From Actinomadura harenae (GTDB lineage Bacteria; Actinomycetota; Actinomycetes; Streptosporangiales; Streptosporangiaceae): a stretch of 63,635 nt of DNA. The translations under genes and the position numbers were made by a program. Each line of letters opens with the position of its first letter. Position 1 is the stretch's first letter. Positions 33,201-41,483 of this stretch are shown here, piece by piece. The stretch lies in NCBI RefSeq assembly GCF_003696215.1, contig NZ_RFFG01000050.1:1-63635 (forward strand), in the 5' to 3' direction. The notes below the pieces were generated by a model. The model saw only the letters and a list, made by a program, of their open reading frames with translations, ran no database searches and had not been told where the DNA came from.

Positions 33201-35180
33201 ATGTCCTCCTCCATCAGTTGGCAGAGAAGAGCGATCCCGGGAGTCGCGGCGCTCGCGCTGATCCTGGTGATGTTCTTCGTCGCCAGAATCCCGGCGGCCT
33301 CGGGCACGCAGCTCGCCGACCGCTACCGGTTCACCGAGATGCCGATCGCCATGCCGCCCGGGTACCAGCCCACGCACACCGTGCGCCAGGTGAATCCGAA
33401 GTACTACCACCTGCGTTCGTGGATCTCCTCGGTCGGCGCGGGCATCGCGCTCAACGACCTGGCCGGGAAGGGCCGGGACGACGGGATGTGCATCGTCGAC
33501 CCGAGGTCCGACCAGGTCGTGGTCACCTACGCGCCGACCGCCCCGGCGTCCGACCGGTTCACGCCGTTCACGCTGAACGCCGCGCCGCTGCCCATGGACG
33601 CGCAGATGGCGCCCATGGGCTGCGTCCCGGGCGACCTCAACGGGGACGGGCGCATGGACCTGCTCGTCTACTACTGGGGCCGCACGCCCGTGGCGTTCAT
33701 GGCCAAGGCCAACGCGACGACGCTGTCCGCGTCCGCCTACCAGCCGGTCGAGGTCGTCCCCCAGGCGGCCACCGACGGTGGCTACCACGGGCCGCGCTGG
33801 AACACCAACGCGGTGAACGTCGCGGACCTGCGCGGGACCGGGCACCCGGACATCCTGCTGGCCAACTACTTCCCGGACTCCGACGTCCTGGACCCGCACG
33901 GGCAGCCGAACGTCGTCATGAACTCGTCGATGTCCGACGCCCGGAACGCCGGCGGGACGCACGCGCTGCGATGGGTCGGAGCGTCCTCGGGGGCGCAGCC
34001 GACCGTCCGCTACACCGAGGACGCGAACGCCGTGCCGTTCCACTCCGGGAGCGGCTGGACGCTGGCCATGTCCAGCGCCGACCTCACCGGCGACGGCAAG
34101 CCGGAGGCGTACGTCGCCAACGACTTCGGCAAGGACCACCTGTTCTACAACCGGTCCACGCCCGACCGGATCCGCTTCACCGAGGCGACCGGTGAACGGT
34201 CGTCCACCACGCCCAAGTCCTTCGTCCTCGGCCACGACTCGTTCAAGGGCATGGGCGTGGACTTCAGCGACCTCCAGAACCACGGGAAGTTCGACATCCT
34301 CGTCAGCAACATCACGGTCGCGTGGGGCCTGGAGGAGAGCAACTTCGCCTTCATGAACACCTCGTCCGGCAACGCCGACATGGCGAAGAAGCTGGCCGAC
34401 GGGACGGCGCCGTTCGACCAGAAGGCCCAGCAGCTCGGCTTCGCCTGGCGCGGCTGGGGCTGGGACGTCAAGACCGGCGACTTCCTCAACAGCGGGCGGC
34501 TGGACGTCGTCCAGGCCGAGGGCTTCGTCAAGGGGAAGATCAACCGCTGGCCGTGGCTCCAGGAGATGGCCATGACCAACGACATGGTCTACACCAACCC
34601 CGCGATGTGGCCGAACATGCAGCCGGGCGACGACATCGACGGCAGCCAGCCGATCGCGTTCTACGGGAAGAAGTCCGACACCGGCAGCTACGTGAACCTC
34701 AGCAAGGAGCTCGGCCTCGACGAGCCGGTCCCCTCGCGCGGCATCGCCACCGCCGACACGCGCGGCAGCGGCGCCCTGGACTTCGCCATCGCCCGGCAGT
34801 GGGGCGCCCCGAACTTCTACGCCAACAACGCGCCGTCCCTGGGCAACCACCTCGGCCTGCGCCTCTACCGCCCCGCGACCGGCGGCGGCAAGCCGGGCAC
34901 CGGGCTCACCGGGCCGGGCGTCCCGGCGTACGGCGCGACCGTGCAGATCCGCCTGCCGGACGGCCACACCCAGATCCAGCAGCTCGACGGCGGCGGCGGG
35001 CACAGCGGCAAGCGCAGCTTCGAGGTCCACTTCGGCCTCGGCACCTACAACGGCCCCGTCGCGGCGACCGTGCAGTGGTCGGACGAGCAGGGGCAGCTCC
35101 ACCACCAGAACCTCCAGCTCACGCCGGGGGACCACAACGTCTTCCTGACCAGCACCGCATCGGAGGCCGCGGGCCAATGA
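33201..35180 (+). CDS. unbV: Enediyne core cassette protein UnbV (ASPIC/UnbV, FG-GAP repeats)
   Basis: This 659-residue protein opens with a signal or membrane anchor (about residues 10-30, IPGVAALALILVMFFVARIP). It has at least five FG-GAP/VCBS-type calcium loops (DLNGDGRMDLLVYYWG, DLRGTGHPDILLANYF, DLTGDGKPEAYVANDFG, DLQNHGKFDILVSN, DFLNSGRLDVVQAEG) and ends with the ASPIC/UnbV domain (VQIRLPDGHTQIQQLDGG). UnbV is one of the genes found with every enediyne PKS; its precise reaction is unknown. It is likely anchored outside the membrane. The stop overlaps the unbU start (ATGA), so the two are coupled. Confidence 0.95.
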   Translation: MSSSISWQRRAIPGVAALALILVMFFVARIPAASGTQLADRYRFTEMPIAMPPGYQPTHTVRQVNPKYYHLRSWISSVGAGIALNDLAGKGRDDGMCIVDPRSDQVVVTYAPTAPASDRFTPFTLNAAPLPMDAQMAPMGCVPGDLNGDGRMDLLVYYWGRTPVAFMAKANATTLSASAYQPVEVVPQAATDGGYHGPRWNTNAVNVADLRGTGHPDILLANYFPDSDVLDPHGQPNVVMNSSMSDARNAGGTHALRWVGASSGAQPTVRYTEDANAVPFHSGSGWTLAMSSADLTGDGKPEAYVANDFGKDHLFYNRSTPDRIRFTEATGERSSTTPKSFVLGHDSFKGMGVDFSDLQNHGKFDILVSNITVAWGLEESNFAFMNTSSGNADMAKKLADGTAPFDQKAQQLGFAWRGWGWDVKTGDFLNSGRLDVVQAEGFVKGKINRWPWLQEMAMTNDMVYTNPAMWPNMQPGDDIDGSQPIAFYGKKSDTGSYVNLSKELGLDEPVPSRGIATADTRGSGALDFAIARQWGAPNFYANNAPSLGNHLGLRLYRPATGGGKPGTGLTGPGVPAYGATVQIRLPDGHTQIQQLDGGGGHSGKRSFEVHFGLGTYNGPVAATVQWSDEQGQLHHQNLQLTPGDHNVFLTSTASEAAGQ

Positions 35181-36151
35181 CCACAGTCGTCGAGCAAGTC
35201 AACGCGCCGGTCCCGGCGGATCCCGCGAAGCCGGCCAAGAAGGCCCCGGACGTCCGCTACCTGGCGCTGCGCAACTTCGCGATCTCCCTCACGGTCTTCA
35301 ACATCCTCGGCTACACGGTGCTCGGGTTCGAGCAGCCCTGGCTGTGGCCCTTCTTCGCCCTGGCCACCGGGTACACGACCGAGATCGTCTTCGAGATGAT
35401 CAGCGCCTGGGCGCACCGCACCACGCCGCGCTTCGCCGGCCGGGGACCGCGCGGGTTCATGGAGTTCCTGCTCCCCTCGCACATCACCGCGCTCGCCGTC
35501 AACATGCTGCTGTACGCCAACAACCAATGGTGGCCGATCATGTTCGGCGTCATCGTGGCCGTGTCGCAGAAGCACTTTCTCAAGGCGCCGGTGAACGGCC
35601 GCTGGCGGCACTTCATGAACCCGTCGAACTTCGGCATCACGGTGACGCTCCTGCTCTTCGGGACCTGGGTCAGCATCGCGCCTCCCTACCAGTTCACCGA
35701 ATACGCCAACAGCTTCTTCCGGATCAGCATCCCGATGCTCATCCTCATGGCGGGAACCGTCATCAACGCGGTCCTCACCAAGCGGGTGATGCTCATCATG
35801 GGCTGGGTCGGCGGATTCGCGATCCAGGCGCTCATCCGTCACTGGATCTGGGACGTCGCCCTCTTCACCGCCTTCGGCGCGATGAGCGGAGTGGCGTTCG
35901 TCCTCTACACCAACTACATGGTCACCGACCCCGGGACCACGCCGTCCAAGGGCCGCGCCCAGTTCCTCTTCGGCAGCTCGATCGCCGTGGTCTACGCGGT
36001 GCTGATGGTCGGCAACGTGGTCTACACGCTGTTCTACGCGACCACCATCGTGTGCGGCCTCCGCGGCCTGGGCTGGTGGGTGGCGCACCTGAGGAACTCC
36101 CGCAAGGCCGCCGCCGAGACCGGCGCGCAAACCGCCCCCGCCGGGGCCTGA
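35177..36151 (+). CDS. unbU: Enediyne core cassette membrane protein UnbU
   Basis: The 324-residue integral membrane protein has about eight hydrophobic helices and RnfD/NqrB-like features: WPFFALATGYTTEIVFEMI, and FMNPSNFGITVTLLLFGTW near the middle. This matches UnbU, which accompanies UnbV in enediyne clusters and is thought to take part in redox or export steps linked to core formation. It starts inside the end of unbV. With unbV present, the remaining cassette members (core PKS, thioesterase, UnbL) are expected nearby but lie outside this window. Confidence 0.95.
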   Translation: MTTVVEQVNAPVPADPAKPAKKAPDVRYLALRNFAISLTVFNILGYTVLGFEQPWLWPFFALATGYTTEIVFEMISAWAHRTTPRFAGRGPRGFMEFLLPSHITALAVNMLLYANNQWWPIMFGVIVAVSQKHFLKAPVNGRWRHFMNPSNFGITVTLLLFGTWVSIAPPYQFTEYANSFFRISIPMLILMAGTVINAVLTKRVMLIMGWVGGFAIQALIRHWIWDVALFTAFGAMSGVAFVLYTNYMVTDPGTTPSKGRAQFLFGSSIAVVYAVLMVGNVVYTLFYATTIVCGLRGLGWWVAHLRNSRKAAAETGAQTAPAGA

Positions 36152-36207
36152 ACAACCACCCACAAAGAGCGGCCCGACGCGGTCGTTCGCCAAGGAAAGG
36201 AAACGCC

Positions 36208-36333
36208 ATGGGCTCTACCGAAGCGATCGAGCCGGTCAAGAGGAGCAGGAGGAAGCGCCGTGCGGCGCTGATGCTGCTCGCCCTGGGCATGCTCATGACG
36301 GCCTTCCGGGTTCTGCGGCAGCAGGCCCACTGA
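36208..36333 (+). CDS. 41-residue single-pass membrane peptide
   Basis: This short frame has a good ribosome site (AAGGAAAGGAAA) and a convincing layout: an acidic start (MGSTEAIEPV), a basic block KRSRRKRR, one hydrophobic helix AALMLLALGMLMTAFRVL and a short tail. It follows unbU by 56 bases and precedes a terminator, so it is the third gene of the unbV-unbU operon. Basic residues before the helix predict the N-terminus inside the cell. It may stabilise UnbU or be a small subunit of the same complex; no family was recognised. Confidence 0.6.
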   Translation: MGSTEAIEPVKRSRRKRRAALMLLALGMLMTAFRVLRQQAH

Positions 36334-36345
36334 TCCCAGGCCGGT

Positions 36346-36387
36346 GAAGGTGGCCGGAGGTCTCCGCGGGGACTTCCGGCCACCTTC
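36346..36387 (+). terminator. Terminator after the unbV-unbU operon
   Basis: GAAGGTGGCCGGAGGTC (36346-36362) pairs with 36371-36387 with one G-T pair around an 8-base loop. Confidence 0.8.
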
Positions 36388-36544
36388 GCATGTTCCTCTC
36401 CCCGCCATTGGACGGGCCGTGCCGCGCCATGACCGCCCGGCGAATATTCGGTGACAGGTCCGGTGACTTTCTCCGCGTTGGACCGTCACAACTACTGAGG
36501 CCTCGCGGAGGGCGTGGCCCGCGTGTTGAAGGAGGAACCCCCTG

Positions 36545-37012
36545 ATGTCCGAGCAGACCCGAACCCCCGCCGGCAGGAAGTTCGCCACCAAGGTGGGCCT
36601 GGTCGGAGCTCTCACCCTCGGCCTGACCGCCGCGATCGGCAGTGTGGCCGCCGGCGCGTCCACCCCCTCGGTCACGGCCGCCACGGCGACCGTGACGCCG
36701 TCCACGGGCCTCGCGGACGGCCAGACCGTCGCGGTGGCCGCCACGGGCCTGACCCCCAACTCCACCCAGAACCTCGGGGAGTGCACGCTCACCCCGGCCA
36801 ACGAGGCGGCGTGCGTCTCCCTGGGCAGCACCACGTCCGCGGCCGACGGCACCGCGAGCGCGTCGGCGGTCGTGCACAAGACCTTCACCGCCTATGTGGG
36901 CGGCACGCTCTACGGCAACGTGGACTGTGGCGCCGTGCAGTGCTTCATCGGCATCTCCGACACCGGCACCAGCGGCGGCACCGGCGCCGGCGCGTTGATC
37001 TCCTTCAGCTGA
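36545..37012 (+). CDS. Neocarzinostatin-family enediyne apoprotein
   Basis: This 155-residue secreted protein has AAGGAGGA ahead of the ATG. The signal peptide runs to about residue 38 (VGLVGALTLGLTAAIGSVAAGA). The mature part starts like known apoproteins (ATATVTPSTGLADGQTVAVAATGL) and keeps the family's four Cys in two pairs (GECTL...AACVS and NVDCG...QCFI), the VVHKTFTAY strand and the terminal ALISFS. NcsA- and CagA-type proteins bind and stabilise the reactive nine-membered chromophore and carry it out of the cell. It is set apart by terminators on both sides, which suits strong independent expression. I saw no cluster-type promoter motif. Confidence 0.95.
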   Translation: MSEQTRTPAGRKFATKVGLVGALTLGLTAAIGSVAAGASTPSVTAATATVTPSTGLADGQTVAVAATGLTPNSTQNLGECTLTPANEAACVSLGSTTSAADGTASASAVVHKTFTAYVGGTLYGNVDCGAVQCFIGISDTGTSGGTGAGALISFS

Positions 37013-37040
37013 CTCCTGACCACTAAGACCGACTGACCGT

Positions 37041-37071
37041 CGCGGCCGGGCCGTCCAACGGCCCGGCCGCG
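37041..37071. terminator. Terminator after the apoprotein gene
   Basis: CGCGGCCGGGCCGT (37041-37054) pairs with 37058-37071 around a three-base loop. Confidence 0.85.
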
Positions 37072-37194
37072 CGCATGTCCGGCGGGCGGATCACAAGGAA
37101 CGGAGCACGGGGAGCGAGGCAGGGGGCCGGGGCGGGGGCGAAAGGCGGGGGGCGGATCGCGGGGAGCGGGGTGGGACCTCGGGGACGGGGACGG

Positions 37195-37236
37195 AGGCTT
37201 CGGGGGCGGGAACGGGCGCTTCGGGGGCGGGAGCGG
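37195..37236. repeat. 21-base imperfect tandem repeat
   Basis: GCTTCGGGGGCGGGA occurs at 37197-37211 and 37218-37232 in a G-rich gap between the apoprotein and the AraC-type regulator. Confidence 0.5.
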
Positions 37237-37268
37237 CGGCGACAGGAGCGGGGACGGGGCACGGAGGG

Positions 37269-38084
37269 TCAGCCGTCCAGGGCCTCGACGCGCACGTCGT
37301 ACAGCGCCATCAGGACCGGGGGGTCCAGGACGCGCATCGGACGCAGGCGGAGGTCGGCCCGGCGCAGCCCGGTGCCCGACCGGATGGTGATCGGGCCGTT
37401 GGCGCCGACGATGAGCGGCTCCTCGCCCGGGTCCGTCATCCGCTCCAGGCCCGGCGGCATCGCGTGGGCGAGGACGTGCCAGGTCCCCGGCGGGACCCGG
37501 TCCAGCTCGTACGGCCCGGGGGTCCGCAGCACGGTGCAGCTGACCGGCGATCCCTGGGGGATCCAGTCCGGGAACAGGCCGACGAAGACCGGGCCGACGG
37601 AGCCGGAGTCGGGTGGCCGCACGTGGCCCGCGACCGTCGCGCTCGGCACGTCCGGCCCCCTCCGGCGGCGGTCGCGGGGGATCTCGCTGGTGAACCCGTC
37701 CAGCCTGCGGTACTCGGTCGGGGACAGGCCGACGGCCTCCTTGAAGCGGGTGCTGAACGTGCCGACGCTCGAGTAGCCGACCAGGTAGGTGATCTCGGTG
37801 ATGCTGAGCGAGGTGGTCAGCAGCAGGCGCTTGGCCTCCTGGAGCCGCATGGCGGACAGGAATCTTCCCGGCGACAGCCCGGTGATGCGCTGGAAGACCC
37901 TGGAGAAATGGAACTTGCTGAACATGGCGGCCCGCGCCATGTCGTCGACGGTCAGGCGTTCACCGAGCTTCTCCCGCATGGTCTCGATGACGCGGACGAC
38001 GGCCTCTTCCAGCGCGGCGTCAACAGGATCGTCACCCATCTGGACCCAGCGCGGATCCATCACGTTTTCCAGCGCGTCTTCCAC
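37269..38084 (-). CDS. AraC-family transcriptional regulator, N-terminal HTH
   Basis: 271 residues. The AraC double helix-turn-helix is at the N-terminus (about residues 22-125): ERLTVDDMARAAMFSKFHFSRVF and ITEITYLVGYSSVGTFSTRFKEAVG with GLSPTEYRR. The C-terminal 130 residues form a separate domain (VFVGLFPDWIPQGSPVSCTV; GPYELDRVPPGTWHVLAHA) that may sense a ligand. This inverted order occurs in a subset of actinomycete regulators. It faces the apoprotein gene and is divergent from the long P450-led operon, so it could be a pathway-specific activator. The GTG start has GGGGAGAGG ahead of it. Confidence 0.85.
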   Translation of the reverse strand: MEDALENVMDPRWVQMGDDPVDAALEEAVVRVIETMREKLGERLTVDDMARAAMFSKFHFSRVFQRITGLSPGRFLSAMRLQEAKRLLLTTSLSITEITYLVGYSSVGTFSTRFKEAVGLSPTEYRRLDGFTSEIPRDRRRRGPDVPSATVAGHVRPPDSGSVGPVFVGLFPDWIPQGSPVSCTVLRTPGPYELDRVPPGTWHVLAHAMPPGLERMTDPGEEPLIVGANGPITIRSGTGLRRADLRLRPMRVLDPPVLMALYDVRVEALDG

Positions 38085-38454
38085 ACCTCTCCCCTTCGCC
38101 GATCAAGCGAACCCGAACTGTCCGCACGACGAACACCCGGAACCCGGGATGGTCAATGCGACTGATACGCGGACGGTTCACATGCATCCGGAACCGAACT
38201 CTCCGGGCGCCGGGCCGCGCCTTCCACGCGGCCCGGCGCCCCGGGCCTACGAGGGCGGGGGGCCGGACGCCCCGTCCGACACGGCCCGGCGGACACGGGC
38301 GAAACCCCTGCCCAGGGACGTGTTCGACCGCGGCGCACCGGCATTCGAACGCCGCCGGACGCCGCCTCGCGCGAGCACGCCGATGACGGGGGAGAAAGGT
38401 GATCGGCAATCAATGGCACGGAACACCGGTAATCTCCACCTCACTATTCGTAAC

Positions 38455-38480
38455 ATCACATCGTAATATTACAGTGTGAT
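38455..38480. promoter_or_regulatory. AT-rich dyad, candidate operator
   Basis: ATCACA (38455-38460), N3, the palindrome TAATATTA (38464-38471), N3, TGTGAT (38475-38480) form a symmetric site. It lies in a stretch of roughly one-third G+C inside an otherwise very G+C-rich region. Confidence 0.6.
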
Positions 38481-38777
38481 ATATAGAGCTTATTCACGAA
38501 CAGGGCACGGCTGTGGCGGACACTCTCTCAGGCCATTTTTCGATCACAAGATACATCGATGTCTCTGCCCTTCCGCAAGCACAACTGATCGCCATTCTCC
38601 GGGAAACAAAAAGCTTCTGGCCCGAGGGTGACAGTCCGCTGGCCCGGCCTTGACAGAGCGGGACACGTATGTCGCGTCACGTCCCGCGGCCCCCGCCGCC
38701 GGCGTGGCGGGCGGCCCTCAGGGCGCCCCTCGGGGCGGCCCTGCGGACGGCACCGCGGACGGCACCGCGGGCGGGCC

Positions 38778-38819
38778 GCATTCTGGAGGATGTCGCTGGT
38801 GGCGGGCCCGGCCGAGGAT
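38778..38819 (+). promoter_or_regulatory. Cluster-type promoter before the P450-led operon
   Basis: GCATTCTGGAGGATGTCG at 38778-38795 and GAGGAT at 38814-38819, spacing 38; ATG at 38862. Confidence 0.6.
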
Positions 38820-38861
38820 TTCCGGGGAAGCCCTCCCGCCACCGATCGAGGGGTAGCGACC

Positions 38862-40082
38862 ATGACCCTGTCACCCGCCGAACGGGCGAGCCTGCCGACC
38901 TACCCGATCTCCCGGGAGTGTCCCTACCGGCCGTCCACCGGACACGACCCGCTGATGGCCTCCGGCCCGCTCACCCGGGTCCGGCTCTACAACGACCGGA
39001 CCGCGTGGCTGGTGACCGGGGTCGCCGAGGCCCGGGCCCTCCTGTCGGACTACCGCCGCGTGTCCATCCGCAACCGCGGACCGGGCTACCCGCTGCTGAA
39101 CAAGGAGATGGAGAAGGTCGTCGACAGCGGCTACGCCGACGTCCTGTTCGGCGTGGACCCGCCCGAGCACACCCGGCAGCGGCAGATGATCATGCCGCCG
39201 TTCACGCTGCGGCGGACCGCCCGGCTGCGGCCCGACATCCAGCAGATCGTGGACGAGAAGCTCGACGCGATGGAGGCGCACGGCAAGCCGGCCGACCTGG
39301 TCACGCTGTTCGCCCAGCCGGTGCCGTCGATGGTGATGAGCTTCCTGCTCGGCGTCCCCTACGAGGAGAACGAGCAGTTCGAGGTCCCGGCGCACAAGCT
39401 GTTCGTGCCGGAGCTCGCCGAGGAGGCCACCGCCGAGCTCGGCGAGTACCTCGACGGGCTGATCGGCCGCAAGGAGGCCGCTCCCGGCCAGGGCCGGACC
39501 GGGCTGCTCGACGACCTGATCACCGGCCACCTGCACAAGGGCGAGCTGACCCGGGACGAGCTGGTCCACATCGCGATGTCGATGCTCGTCGCCGGGACCG
39601 ACACCACGACCAACGTCATCTCCCTCGGCACGCTCGCGCTGCTGGACAACCGCGAGCAGTGGGAGGCGCTGCGCGACGACATCGACCTGATCCCCGGCGC
39701 GGTCGAGGAGATCCTGCGCTACGTGTCGCTGGTCGAGGCGTTCGCGCGGGTCGCGATCGAGGACATCGAGGTCGGCGGCGTCACCATCCAGGCCGGGGAC
39801 GGCATCCTCATCAGCTGCGCCGGCGTCAACTTCGACGAGGCGTGGGCGGCCGATCCGGACGCCTTCGACATCCGGCGCCCGGCGCGGCCGAGCTTCTCCT
39901 TCAGCCACGGCATCCACCGCTGCCCCGGCGACAACCTCGCCCGGCTGGAACTGGAGATCGCGTTCCGGACGCTGGTCCAGCGTTTCCCCGACCTCCGGCC
40001 CGCCGTGCCGATCTCCGAGATGGAGAGCAACAACAACGACGGCACGCTGCAGCGCCTCTACTCCTTCCCGGTGACCTGGTAG
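38862..40082 (+). CDS. Cytochrome P450 (canonical I-helix)
   Basis: This 406-residue soluble bacterial P450 has I-helix MLVAGTDTTTNVISLG with the usual acid-alcohol pair, ExxR in EEILRYVSLVE, and heme loop FSFSHGIHRCPGDNLARLE with Cys354 as thiolate ligand. ATG preceded by GAGGGG. It leads a rightward operon of nine genes. Possible roles are hydroxylation of the enediyne core or of a methyl or ring position in the appended acids. It is related to the second P450 at 42598 (similar N-termini: TYPISRECPY and DYPLTRECPY), so the two derive from a duplication. Confidence 0.93.
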   Translation: MTLSPAERASLPTYPISRECPYRPSTGHDPLMASGPLTRVRLYNDRTAWLVTGVAEARALLSDYRRVSIRNRGPGYPLLNKEMEKVVDSGYADVLFGVDPPEHTRQRQMIMPPFTLRRTARLRPDIQQIVDEKLDAMEAHGKPADLVTLFAQPVPSMVMSFLLGVPYEENEQFEVPAHKLFVPELAEEATAELGEYLDGLIGRKEAAPGQGRTGLLDDLITGHLHKGELTRDELVHIAMSMLVAGTDTTTNVISLGTLALLDNREQWEALRDDIDLIPGAVEEILRYVSLVEAFARVAIEDIEVGGVTIQAGDGILISCAGVNFDEAWAADPDAFDIRRPARPSFSFSHGIHRCPGDNLARLELEIAFRTLVQRFPDLRPAVPISEMESNNNDGTLQRLYSFPVTW

Positions 40083-40096
40083 CTCGGAGGATCGGC

Positions 40097-41464
40097 ATGT
40101 CCCACCAGCATGGAACGGTCGCCGCGCCGCCGGGCCGGTTCCCGCTCTCGCTCCAGCAGGAGTTCCTGCGGCTCATCGACTCCGGCGAGGACTCCGGGCC
40201 GTTCGGCCCCTGGTACACGATCGTGGGCGGCTGGCGTCTCACCGGCCCCCTCGACCTGCCGGCGCTCCAGGGCGCGCTGGACGACCTGGTCGTCCGGCAC
40301 GAGTCGCTGCGCACCGCGCTCGTCCGCGAGGAGGACGGCGCCCACCAGGAGGTGGGCCGGCCCTCCTCGCCGGACCTGGCCGTCCACGATCTGGGGGCGC
40401 GTGAGGGTTCGCGCGACCTCCAGGCGGAGGAACTGGTCAACGAGGTCGAGGCCACGCCCTTCGGCATGGACCGTACGCCGCTGCTCGGCGGCGTCCTCGG
40501 CCGGTTCGACGAGCGCGACGCCGTGCTCGCGCTCGCCGCGCACCACACGGCCGTGGACGGCTGGTCGATGCAGCTGGTCGTCCGGGACCTCGCCGAGCTC
40601 TACGCGGCGCGGCGGCAGGGCCGTCCCGCGGTGCTCCCCCCGCCGGGGCAGTACCGCGAGTTCGTGGCCTGGCAGCGGGAGTACGAGCGCGGCCCGGCGG
40701 CGCAGAAGGCGCGGGACCACTGGCGGGACACCCTGCGCGGCGCCCGCGTCACGCCGATCCCCACCGACCTGTCGCGCGCCGACGGGCATCCCGCCACGAC
40801 GGCCTGGCAGCGCTTCATGCTGCCCGAGAGCTTCCGCACCGCGACCCTCCGCGCCGCCCGGACGACGCGCGCCACGCCCTTCATGGTGCTGCTGGCCGCC
40901 TACGTCCTGATGCTGCGCGACCTCACCGGACGCGACGACATCGTCGCGCCGACCTTCACCCCGGGCCGGATGCAGTCCCGGATGCTCGACACCGTCGGGT
41001 CCTTCTACAACTTCATCCCGCTGCGGGTGGACCTGTCCGGGTGCCGTGCCTTCCGGGACGTCGTGGACGCCGTCCGCCGCACCTGCCTGGACGCCTACGC
41101 GCACGAGCTCCCGTTCAACGACATCCTCGCCGAGGCGCCGGACCTGATGGCCGACGCGAGCGAGGACCGGGCCGCCGACCTGGCCTTCCAGGTCGTCCAG
41201 TCGCCGCTGATCATGGCCGACCAGGCCGTCGGCGACCTGCGCTGGACCGCGATGCGGCGGCGGCTGCTGCCGCAGCCGGTCGGCTCCGCGCTCCCCGACG
41301 GCGCGCTCTGGAACCTCGAACTCAACGCCCCCGGCATCGTCGGGAGCGCCGGATTCCTCACCAGCCTCTTCAGCGACCAGACGATGACCGGCCTGGTCAT
41401 CGGCTTCCAGCGGGTGCTGAGCCGGGTCCTCGCCGACCCGGACGTGCGTCTCGACCAGATCTGA
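40097..41464 (+). CDS. Stand-alone condensation enzyme (SgcC5 type)
   Basis: The 455-residue free condensation domain has an intact HHTAVDG motif (His149, His150, Asp154) and family blocks RFPLSLQQEFLRLID, VRHESLRTALV and PTFTPGRMQSRMLDTVGSF. SgcC5 of C-1027 joins carrier-bound modified beta-tyrosine to a hydroxyl of the enediyne core as an ester. The same ester- or amide-forming role is the best call here. Its intact active site contrasts with the degenerate condensation domain of the NRPS at 20403. It follows the first P450 gene by 14 bases with ribosome site GGAGGATCGGC. Confidence 0.92.
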   Translation: MSHQHGTVAAPPGRFPLSLQQEFLRLIDSGEDSGPFGPWYTIVGGWRLTGPLDLPALQGALDDLVVRHESLRTALVREEDGAHQEVGRPSSPDLAVHDLGAREGSRDLQAEELVNEVEATPFGMDRTPLLGGVLGRFDERDAVLALAAHHTAVDGWSMQLVVRDLAELYAARRQGRPAVLPPPGQYREFVAWQREYERGPAAQKARDHWRDTLRGARVTPIPTDLSRADGHPATTAWQRFMLPESFRTATLRAARTTRATPFMVLLAAYVLMLRDLTGRDDIVAPTFTPGRMQSRMLDTVGSFYNFIPLRVDLSGCRAFRDVVDAVRRTCLDAYAHELPFNDILAEAPDLMADASEDRAADLAFQVVQSPLIMADQAVGDLRWTAMRRRLLPQPVGSALPDGALWNLELNAPGIVGSAGFLTSLFSDQTMTGLVIGFQRVLSRVLADPDVRLDQI

Positions 41465-41483
41465 GCAGCGAAGGGAGAACAGC

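Larger units (their letters stand above)
38085..38861. other. 777-base regulatory gap between AraC gene and P450 operon
   Basis: No credible gene was found. It contains an AT-rich island with a dyad (38430-38510), a 12-base tandem GCGGACGGCACC repeat near 38750, and the cluster-type promoter at 38778. Its length and composition suggest a complex control region. Confidence 0.6.

Noticed and set aside
36430..36500. Search for the cluster promoter motif before the apoprotein gene
   Set aside because: GGTGAC repeats and an IR-like TTGGACC region are visible, but no combination fits the element plus spacing.
38528..38863. Leftward 111-codon frame in the 777-base gap
   Set aside because: Low-complexity Pro/Arg sequence over a repeat, no ribosome site, overlaps the mapped promoter motif.
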